Shown here piece after piece: positions 55,949 through 64,000 of a stretch of DNA of 64,000 nt (position 1 is its first letter; each line of letters starts with the position of its first letter). This stretch comes from Leptodactylus fallax (Eukaryota > Chordata > Amphibia > Anura > Leptodactylidae): the NCBI GenBank assembly GCA_947044405.1, contig CAMRHE010000205.1, positions 1 through 64,000 on the forward strand, given 5' to 3'. The notes beneath the pieces were generated by a model. That model saw only the letters and a program-made list of their open reading frames with translations, was not told the DNA's origin and ran no database searches. Position numbers and translations under genes: made by a program.

Positions 55949-57201
55949 CAGGGGTGTCAAACTCATTTTCACCGGGGGCCACTTCAGCCTCACGGGGTAC
56001 CTTGAAGGGCCAAGATTATTTTACACATGTATAAAAGTAACTTCTCCTTAACAGTTAAGCAAGCTATTAAGGAGTAGTTACATTTGTACATTACTACTGT
56101 TACAATCAGCCCTTTGAGGGCAACCAGGAAGAACATAATGTATTGTTAAAACCTAAGACATTGGCATGTTACATACTATCCTCATCCTTTTCTGAATATA
56201 TCAAAAATTAAGCAATATACAAATACCGTTTACCCCTGCAAACGGTATTATGCTCCATAGTGGCCCCTGCACACGGTATTATGCTTCATAGTGGCCCCTG
56301 CACATGGTATTATGTCCCATAGTGACCCCCCACCCATGAACTATTATTATACTCTGGGGTTTTTTCAGAACCCAGAGTATAATGATCGGAGACCCAGGGG
56401 AGAATACAAACATAAAACCAATGTTACTTACCTGGGCTCCGGTGCTCTCCCTGCGTTCGGCCTTCTTCAATGTCGCACAGACCGGCGTCGCGACATAATG
56501 ACGTCGGCCCGGCTCACGTGATACCTGCGACGTCACCAAAGAAGGCCGAAGCCTGCTGGGAGTAACATCGGATCGCCGGAGAGGTGATAACTTTTTATGC
56601 TTATCACCTCCCCTGGGTCTCCGATTATTATACTCCGGGGTCTAAAAAGACCCCGGAGTATAATAATAGTGGTATTTGATGGGGTTCGCGGGCCGCGGCC
56701 TCACTTACCATCCCCGCTCCTGCACACAACCGCTTCTTCGTCCCATAGCAGAAGGTGAAGCGGGTGCAGCCACAACCAGCAGCGGGGATCGATAAGTAAA
56801 TAGGCCGTTACGTGCCAGGGTTACTACAGCAGGTAACGGCCTATTTATATATATATATATATATAAAAAAAAAAACTTATCCTCACCTACCTCCGATGCC
56901 TTGATGCAGCTGCCGCCTCCTCCTCTTCTTGTCCGTGACGTCTGCGTGTCAGCATAGGAGGCGCGATGACGTCATTGTATCGCCGCCTGCGCTGACATGC
57001 AGAGGTCTCGTAAACCAGCCCAGGACAGGTATCGCGCAGCTTTGTTTTTTTGTTTTTTTTTTAAGCGGCCTGTCCTGGGCTGGTTTACATTACATAGACA
57101 ATAAAAAATGCCGCGCCCCTGCGGGCCAGATAAGTGCCGGGCCGGATAACAGAAGGCAGTGGGCCGGATTCGGCCCGCGGGCCTTGTGTTTGACACCTGT
57201 G
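55949..57201. mobile_element. Non-autonomous hAT element with 8-bp duplication
   Basis: Starts CAGGGGTGTCAAACTC and ends GTGTTTGACACCTGTG. The flanks are ATCTAGAG at 55941-55948 and 57202-57209, a perfect 8-bp target duplication, the hAT hallmark. The inside is GC-rich: a 31-bp minisatellite (56228-56330), two hairpins of the TTATACTC-GGGG type (56345-56385, 56625-56665), CGTC-rich segments and a 57012-57085 inverted GCCCAGGACAGG pair. No transposase. Confidence 0.92.
56228..56330 (-). repeat. 31-bp minisatellite in hAT copy 1
   Basis: Three to four units of GTGGCCCCTGCACACGGTATTATGC-type sequence, shown here by its key words CCCCTGCA and GGTATTATG. It is the reverse complement of the unit at 58535. 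Confidence 0.8.
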
Positions 57202-57328
57202 ATCTAGAGAAACGGCTCTTTTGAAATATAGTTTCACTTCTACTAAGACTTTCTCTAAGTGCCAAGATCAACTGTCTGTGCTAGTTGCCTTTGTTGAGGA
57301 TCAACATAACTGAGGTCACAGGAATAAC

Positions 57329-57455
57329 TTAAAGGGGTTTTCCAGTTTCAGACCAATATTGAAAGACAAATGTTGTTTGTTTGATAAAAAGTTATCAGAC
57401 AAATGTTGTTTGTTTGATAAAAAGTTATAAAATTTTGCAATATACTTTCTGTACC
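57329..57455. mobile_element. TTAAAGGGG MITE fragment with an internal 33-bp duplication
   Basis: Begins TTAAAGGGGTTTTCCAG, the start of a TTAA-type MITE. A 33-bp unit with ACAAATGTTG and GATAAAAAGTTAT is present twice in tandem. The right end is unclear. Confidence 0.5.
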
Positions 57456-57459
57456 AAAA

Positions 57460-57990
57460 TCAAATTCAAAGAGGCCTTTCTGAGTTGATTCCACCTGAAG
57501 CTATTGTGGCCACTTTAAAGCAAATCTTTATCAACCTTCTTGGCGCAGACGCCACCATTAATCTTACACTAGACTGTGCTCACATAGCATTAAGACCAAA
57601 TCCCAAACCTGAAGAACCGCTCATGTCAATCGCTTATCAACCGAGATGTCATTTGCAGGCTTTTCCACTTTCAAAATAAAGAAGTCATTCTCTAGAAGTT
57701 GAGAAACACTCCATATTTGGAATTTTTTTTTCCATTGGGCCTTTCTTTTTTCCAAGGGGGAAGAAGGCTCACAATCTGGTCAAACAATTACCTCCCAGAA
57801 GTATATGACCAACTGGAAATAGACCCCTTGGACATAACCAATTGTCACCCCTCTTCCGGAGTTACCTGTCCTTGTTACATGGGGAGAGAGTGAATACGTT
57901 CAAATCCCCCACATCCAGGAAGAGAGCAGAAAATCCACACCAAGAAAATTAGTTGGTTCCTCCCAAGATCCCTTGCAGAGTTGATGACTT
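57460..57990 (+). pseudogene. L1-like ORF1, RNA-binding part
   Basis: The translation shows IPPEAIVATLKQIFINLLGA, TLDCAHIALRPNPKPEEP (the DRAHR-LRPKP-type motif of L1 ORF1) and, after a frameshift, LRNTPYLEF. Stops are frequent. The protein would coat LINE RNA. Confidence 0.65.
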
Positions 57991-58011
57991 GATCGCTTAC
58001 ATAAGTAACTA

Positions 58012-59217
58012 CCGTGTTTCCCCGAAAATAAGACACCCCAGAAAGTAAGGCATAGGAGAGGTTTCGGAGAATTGCCTAATATAAGGCATCCCCCGAAAGT
58101 AAGGCGTATGTTCCCGAACAGAACATACGGTATATACGATATGTGAGGCCGTGGGAGAACCCCACAATCTCTGCTATCATTATACTCCGGGGTCTTTTCA
58201 GACCCCGGAGTATAATAATCGGCGGCCCAGGGGAGGTGAGCGAACATAAAAAACTATGTACTTACCTGTCCTACGCTTCTCCAGGCTTCGGGCCTGTTTG
58301 GTGACGTCGCAGACGTCAGCGGACGTCATTTTGCGTCGCGACGCCGGCCGGATCATGTGACGCGGCCTGGTCTAACAGTGAAGAAGGCTGGAGTAGCGCA
58401 CGGGCATGCACCGGAGCGAGGAACGGGTAAGCAACGTTGTTTTTTTATGTTTCTATCCTCCCCTGGGTCTCCGATCATTATACTCTGGGGTCTGAAAAGA
58501 CCCCACAGTATAATAATTGTTCATGGGTGGTCCACTATGGGGCAAACTACTGTGTGCAGGGGCCACTATGGGGAATGATACTGTGTGCAGGGGCCACTAT
58601 GGCGAATGATACTGTGTGCAGGGGCCACTATGGGGAATGATACTGTGTGCAGGGGCCACTATGGGGAATGATACTGTGTGCAGGGGCCACTATGGGGAAT
58701 GATACTGTGTGCAGGGGCCACTATGGGGAATGATACTGTGTGCAGGGGCCACTATGGGGAATGATACTGTGTGCAGGGGCCACTATGGGGAATGATACTG
58801 TGTGCAGGGGCCACTATGGGGCATGATACTGTGTGCAGGGAAATTAATGGTTTGGATTGTTATGATGATGTCCTAGAAGATGATGACATAACTGTCATTG
58901 AATAAATTTTACTTTCTATTCGTACCGTAAATATTGGTAAATGTACCATACTGTTAATTGTTGTACATGGAAATAATGGTACGGTAGTAAGAAATTCTTG
59001 ATAGGATTCACAGTTTGTCTGGTTATGCTGGTTTGTGATGACAACTACATTACCGTACAGTACCGTATATAATAAATGTTCATTTTTTTGTTCAGCAATA
59101 AATGTGAATTCTTCTTCATTGAAAAAAAAAATAAGACATCCCCTGAAAATAAGACACAGCACATCTTTGGGAGCAAAAATTAATATAAGACGCTGTCTTA
59201 TTTTCGGGGAAACAGGG
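58012..59217. mobile_element. TA-flanked MITE with CCGTGTTTCCCCGAAAATAAG ends
   Basis: The left end CCGTGTTTCCCCG and right end CGGGGAAACAGGG are inverted, with TA at 58010-58011 and 59218-59219. Second-tier ATAAGACA motifs lie inside each end. The centre has been invaded by, or assembled from, hairpin-bearing GC-rich sequence and a minisatellite (about 58134-58850). The TA target suggests a mariner-type origin. No transposase. Confidence 0.82.
58535..58850 (+). repeat. 31-bp minisatellite, about ten units
   Basis: Units GGGGCCACTATGGGG plus AATGATACTGTGTGCA repeat almost perfectly every 31 bp. The middle copies are identical or differ at one position. Confidence 0.93.
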
Positions 59218-59360
59218 TATGGGACCCTTGAGGCCTTCTCTTTGATTTCCTTTGTCTCCTCAATTATTATTATTCTCAGTACATATAATGTTATGTATGC
59301 TTCTCTACACGTTACCTTAACTCAATATGCTTGACCAGATTTGAGCATATCCTTCTTAAT

Positions 59361-60456
59361 CAGGGGTCTCAAACTCAATTTACCCGGGGGCCGCTGGAGG
59401 TAGAGTCTGGGTGAGGCTGGGCCGCATCAGGTTTTCCACACCGGTAATATGCTCCCTAGTGGCCCCTGCACACGGTATTGTGCTCCCTAGTGGCCCCTGC
59501 ACACGGTATTGTGCTCCCTAGTGGCCCCTGCACACGGTATTGTGCTCCCTAGTGGCCCACCCACGAACTATTATTATACTCTGGGTTCTTTTCAGAACCC
59601 AGAGTATAATGATTGGAGACCCAGGGGAGGATACAAACATAAAAACCAGTGTTACTTACCTATCCTGGAAACCGGAGCACTCCCAGCAGCTTTCAGCCCT
59701 GTCTAATTGCGCACAGACGTCACGCGGTGAGACCATTGACGCGACCTGATGACGTCGCCAGAGCGCCCAAGCCTGCTTGGAGTGACAGCGAATCGCAGGA
59801 GAGGTGAGTAGCATTGGTTTTTATGTTCCTTCACCTCCCCTGGGTCTCCGATTATTATACTCCGGGGTCTAAAAAGACCCTGGAGTATAATAATAGTAGT
59901 ATTTGAGGCCCGCAGCCTCACTGACCGATGCCCGCGGCTGCTCACAGCGGCATCCACTTCCTCTTCTACGTCCCATAGCAGAAGGGGAAGCGGGGGCGGC
60001 CATGAGCAGACGCCGGTTAGGGAAATAAATAGGCCATCACCTGCCGGGGATACTCCAGCAGGTAACAGCCTATTTATATAAATAAAAAAAAAAAAAGTTC
60101 TCACCTACCTGCGATGCCTTGATGCAGCCGCTGCCTCCTCCTCTTGTCCGAGACGTCTGTGTCTCAGCGTAGGCGGCGTGATGACGTCATTATATCGCTG
60201 CCTGCGCTGTGATGCAGACGTCTCGTAAGCCAGCCCAGGACAGGCCCCGCTCAGCGTTGTTTTTTTTAAAGCGGCCTGTCCTGGGCTGGTTTATATTAGA
60301 TAGTAAAAAATGCCACCCCCCAGACAGTGCGCCCCTGGTGCCATTCGTATCAAACTCGGGCCGCACTAACATTAAACTTTGATATTGAGGTGGGGGCCGC
60401 AAACTATTGTCCCGAGGGCCGCAGTTGGCCCGCAGGCCGCGAGTTTGAGACCCCTG
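59361..60456. mobile_element. Non-autonomous hAT element with 8-bp duplication, second copy
   Basis: Starts CAGGGGTCTCAAACTC and ends GAGTTTGAGACCCCTG, flanked by TTCTTAAT at 59353-59360 and 60457-60464. It has the same family layout as 55949-57201: four 31-bp units (59440-59560), TTATACTC hairpins, and a GCCCAGGACAGG inverted pair. It is shorter by about 160 bp. Confidence 0.93.
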
Positions 60457-60689
60457 TTCTTAATGGTGTAATGTACGGCTTTCAGGTATATTCTCAGATT
60501 TTTTTGTTCCATCTCTGCTTCAGGTAGTGCCAGCTGCTATGTTGAAATGTATCTATTCTGGTACACTTGGTTACAACCAGTTATTCTTTCCTGAATTGAA
60601 CCCACCACTAAGAAAGCTGAACCAAATCAAATCACATTCAGATCCAATTTCTCCATCTATAAATGCAAATCTGACTCTGTGCTATGTTT

Positions 60690-61677
60690 CATTCCCTTCC
60701 TTGGCCCTTAAAATGTCATCACTTAAATTCACCTCTTTTAATGTCAGAGGCATCAATACCCCACAAAAACATAGCCACATTTTCAGTCTGCTTAAAAAAC
60801 AATATCTTATTTATTCAAGAAACCCACTTCGGTCCACTCCTAATGCAATCATTTACCTACTCCCTCTTCCCTTCTTGGTTTCACTGCACTTGCACTTATA
60901 CACCTGAATCATGGGATGTGAGCATTGCATTCCAGAAACATCTCTGTTTCCTACAGTCTGTTTCAGTAGCGGACACAGAAGGTATTTGCTTCTGAAAAGC
61001 AAGATTGCAAGATTGATGTGATAAATTACTCCCCCTAGTAGAAGTCATGGTAATCATGGGAGATGACTAGAAACCTAGCAATTGACCCAGTAATGGACAC
61101 CTCCAAGCAAACTAGCACTATCCCTTATGTGTCTTTGCATAAATTAACAAAACATCTTTCAATGGCCCACTTGGTTGATACATGGATATCACACAACCCA
61201 ACAACCAAAGATTACAATTTCTACTCCCTTTTACACATGTCATCATACTACCTATTTACCTATATATAGTTACCTATTTGTAACTGAAAAATCCCTTCAG
61301 AGAATCATGGTTTCTGATATAGGCTTCTTCATGGTAAATCATGCTCCCATCTTCATTTCTGGAGGACTTGGACCTGGGTACTTAATGAAATATTGATCTA
61401 TGACGCTGTATATAGTAAAGAAGTTGCAAATAAACTTTCAGAATATTTTAGACTTAAGGACATGCCTAAAATCTCTAAACCTACCTTATGGGACGTCCAT
61501 ATGTTTGTAGTCTGGATTGAATTTATCTCCCTCGGCAGCAAGTTGAAAAAACTGAGAGAAAACCAGATTAGTGACAGCCTTACATGTATATCAGCCCTAG
61601 AATGTCTAAGGAAGAGCTCTAAATGTCTAGCTGCTCAATTGGAGCTTCAGATCCTTAAAAGCCAGCTAAAAAATTTA
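60690..61677 (+). pseudogene. L1-like ORF2, endonuclease region
   Basis: Starts near ATG 60714 with SSLKFTSFNVRGINTPQK, the classic SFNVRG start of an APE endonuclease. FIQETHFG, the catalytic QETH motif, follows in a neighbouring frame. Further on are SIAFQKHLCF and VNHAPIFI (an HAP-like motif). At 61400-61677 there is a charged region like the L1 linker. Several frameshifts and stops are present. The Tc1 element at 61678 interrupts it. Confidence 0.75.
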
Positions 61678-63277
61678 CAGTGCCTTGCAAAAGTATTCAT
61701 ACCCCTTGAACTTTTTCACATTTTGTCACCTTTCAACCACAAACTTACAAGTATTTTATTGAGATTTTAAAATATAGACCAACACAAAGTAGCAGATAAT
61801 TGAGAAGTTGAATGAAAATATATATGAAGATATATGGTTTTAAAAATTTTAATCAAATAAAACTCTGAAAAGTGTGAAGTGCAAAAGTATTCAGCCCCCT
61901 AAATAAAATCCAGTGCAATCAATTTCCTTCAGAAGTCACTTAATTAGTTAATAGAGTCCAGCTGTGTTTAATTTATTCTCAGTATAAATACACCTGTTCA
62001 GTGATGGCCTCAGTGGTTTGTTAGAGAACACTAGTGAACAAACAGCATCATGATGACCAAGGAACTCACCAGACAGGTCAGAGACAAAGTTGTGGAGATG
62101 TTTAAAGCAGGGTTAGGTTATAACAACATATCCCAAGCTTTGAGCATCCCAAGGAGCACTGTTCAATCCATTCAAAAACGGAAAAGTATTCTACAACTGC
62201 AAACCTACAAAGACATGGCCATCCACCTAAACAGACAGATCGAGCATGGAGAGCACTGGTCAGAGAAGCAGCCAAAAGGCCCATGGTCACTCTGGGAGAA
62301 TCTGTTCACAGGATAACTATAACTCATGCACTCCACAAATCCGGCCTTTATGGAAGAGTGGCAAGAAGAAAACCATTGTTGAAAGAAAGACACAAGAAGT
62401 GTCGTTTGCAGTTTGCCACAAGCCATATAGGGAACACAGAAAACATGTGGAAGAAGATACTCTGGTCAGATGAGACCAAAGGTGAACTTATGCAAAGTGC
62501 TATGTGTGGTGGAAAAGTAACACTACTCATCACCCTGAACACACCATCCCCACTATGACACATGGTTGTGGCAGCATCATGCTGTGGGGAGGCTTTTCTT
62601 CAGCAGGGACAGGGAAGCTGGTCAGAGTTGATGGGAAGATGGATGGAGCTAATTACAGGGCAATCCTGGAAGAAAACCTGTTGGAGGCTGCAAAACACTT
62701 GAGACTGGGAAGGAGATTCACCTTCCAGGAAGACAATGACCCTAAACATACAGCTACGAAATACATAAATATAAATAAAATACGAAATACGTAAATACAA
62801 TCCTGTATTTAGCTACAGTGGAATGGTTTAGAGCAAAGATTATTCATGTGTTGGAATGGCCCAATGAAAGTCCAGACCTAAATCCCATTGAGCATCTGTG
62901 GCAAGACATGAAAATTGCTGTTCACAGACGCTCTCCACCCAATCTGGCTGAGCTTGAGTTTTTTGCAAAGAAGAATGGGCAAAAATCTCAGTCTCTAGAT
63001 ACCCCAAAAGACTTGCAGGTGTAATTGCAGCGAAAGGTGGCAATACAAAGTATTGATATGGGGGGGGGGCTGAATACTTTTGCACGTCACACTTTTCAGA
63101 TTTTTATTTGATTAAAATTTTGAAAACCATGTATCATTTTCTTTTCGCTTCACAATTATCTGCTACTTAGTGTTGGTCTATCACTTAAAATCTCAATAAA
63201 ATACATTTAAGTTTGTGGTTAGAAGGTGACAAAATGTGAAAAAGTTCAAGGGGTATGAATACTTTTGCAAGGCACTG
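61678..63277 (+). mobile_element. Tc1 element, near full length
   Basis: Inverted repeats of about 210-220 bp (61678-61899 and 63068-63277), ends CAGTGCCTTGCAAAAG and CTTTTGCAAGGCACTG, with TA at 61676-61677 and 63278-63279. It is the best copy of the family whose 5' fragments lie at 3951-4360 and 27968-28299. Confidence 0.95.
62050..63056 (+). pseudogene. Tc1 transposase, multiply broken, DD34E family
   Basis: Begins MMTKELTRQVRDKVVEMFKAG at two adjacent ATGs (62050, 62053). DNA-binding helix SIPRSTVQSI is present. At least three frameshifts divide it. Catalytic words [18 protein letters not shown] and [11 protein letters not shown] are still readable. A ~55-bp AT-rich insertion near 62760-62815, flanked by AGCTAC on both sides, separates the second Asp from the Glu. 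Shorter changes disturb the GGGS region. It ends with the normal GGNTKY-type end at TGA 63054-63056. Confidence 0.88.
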
Positions 63278-63395
63278 TACTTTATGCAAAAGCTTCTAAA
63301 GCATTTACAATTTGTAAACTTAAACAATATGCCTATGGTGATAGAGGATCTACGTTGACCTCTCTGCTTATCAAATAGCAGAAAGCAAAATCATT

Positions 63396-63555
63396 TATAT
63401 AAGCAATTAAATGGGTCGAAAATTTCCAATAAAAACGTGAATAAAAAAAAAAAACACTCTAGGTAACAGTAAGCAGTCAACCTTTTTTAGGAACTAGCAA
63501 TATACGGCTAAGAGACAGGCGGTGATTGGGTTACAATGGAAAATGACATGACAAG
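63396..63555. other. Unassigned linker
   Basis: Junction between the L1 end and the Penelope-like ORF, with an A12 run near 63450. Nothing else seen. Confidence 0.4.
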
Positions 63556-63870
63556 ATGAATTTATTGGATATTGAACTTGATGAATATCAGATTAAGGGC
63601 ATTGCAACTTGGTTTATCATCCTCCCCCCTCCCAGATTTTTCACATGGATGAAAGACGTGAATCTTTTTACTAGAAAATTGGCTGTACATAAATGTCACA
63701 ACGAAAGAGAAGAAGATGTCAGTCTATTATTGAGAGGAGGAGGCCAGATATATATTGGAATAACAGAGGATATTAGAACAGGTAAAACATCACAAGTTCT
63801 ACCACCATATACAACATTTTCTCAGTTTTCTAATATACATATGCTTGTCAGCCTAAGGAACAAAGAGTAA
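63556..63870 (+). pseudogene. N-terminal part of a Penelope-like ORF
   Basis: The frame of 104 codons begins MNLLDIELDEYQIKGIATWF, followed by PPPRFFTWMKDVNLFTRKL. This fits the NLSD-x-LT-x-xx-LxxGL-F-P ... KDVxxFxRKL pattern seen at the start of Penelope-type (Neptune-like) proteins. It closes at TAA 63868-63870, and basic coding-like sequence continues in other frames toward the window edge at 64000. The RT would lie beyond the window. Moderately sure. Confidence 0.45.
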
Positions 63871-64000
63871 ATCAGAAGTTGAAGAAGAAAGAAAAGTACT
63901 AGAAGAGGCTAAAAAAGGAAGTCTAACCATGACCAGAAAAAAAAAGATTAACGGAATTATTGCATATAGCTTGGAGTGATTTTTAGTTCTTCCTCCAACT

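Larger units (their letters stand above)
55600..63395 (+). mobile_element. L1-like LINE carcass split by five other elements
   Basis: L1 pieces in order on the plus strand: ORF1 coiled-coil region (about 55840-55948 and 57202-57328), ORF1 RNA-binding region (57460-57990), ORF2 start and endonuclease (60690-61400), and ORF2 linker (61400-61677 and 63278-63395). Between them lie hAT (55949-57201), a TTAA MITE (57329-57455), a TA-flanked MITE (58012-59217), hAT (59361-60456) and Tc1 (61678-63277). The RT is not seen. The order and orientation are those of a single L1 insertion. Confidence 0.7.

Overview
The window reads as a stretch of vertebrate, most likely anuran amphibian, nuclear DNA made almost entirely of transposable elements. 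I see no intact host gene, no tRNA or rRNA gene, no CRISPR and no bacterial features. The amphibian reading rests on the mix of elements: several Tc1/mariner families, a V-SINE with a tRNA-like head, L1-like and L2/CR1-like LINE pieces, Penelope-like elements, TTAA-targeting foldback elements and short-LTR retroelements. The species is not determined. Family names are from memory and no database was searched.

Layout. 1-1649 is a DD34E Tc1 element with one nonsense codon in its transposase. 2103-2981 is an inverted-repeat element sitting in an old tandem array. 5181-18928 is one very large TTAA-flanked inverted-repeat element. It has been split by a foldback element (8293-8926), a MITE (9001-9233), a GC-rich hAT-like element with a 31-bp minisatellite (9697-10640) and a nearly intact Ty3/Gypsy retrotransposon (10856-18245). 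That Gypsy has a PNMA-like gag, a tRNA-Thr-like primer site and LTRs of 1007 and 1000 bp. 19865-21150 is an L1 ORF2 remnant. 23136-27933 is an LTR retroelement with a tRNA-Ala-like primer site, polypurine tract and 5-bp target duplication. It has no recognisable gag or pol. Its single long broken ORF is a coiled-coil protein whose middle third is clearly related to the tail of non-muscle/smooth-muscle myosin II heavy chain. I consider this the most notable object in the window.

29383-34463 is a second TTAA-flanked copy of the large non-coding family, with about four ~390-bp tandem modules. 36897-43079 is a Penelope-like element (RT plus GIY-YIG endonuclease, minus strand) between inverted terminal repeats. 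Its two arms carry different later insertions, so each arm shows the empty site of the other's. 46919-54924 is a young endogenous retrovirus: two 450-bp LTRs with two differences, a gag stub, a damaged pol and no env. A DD35E Traveler-like element is nested in its RT. From about 55600 to 63395 an L1 carcass is split by two hAT elements with perfect 8-bp duplications, a TA-flanked MITE, a TTAA MITE and a Tc1 element. The right edge holds the N-terminal part of another Penelope-like ORF.

The genes here do not form a host pathway. Their relations are nesting, target choice and shared modules, which give a relative history: old L1, Penelope and TTAA elements first, then hAT, Tc1 and SINE insertions, and most recently the Gypsy, the retrovirus and the Traveler-like element inside it.
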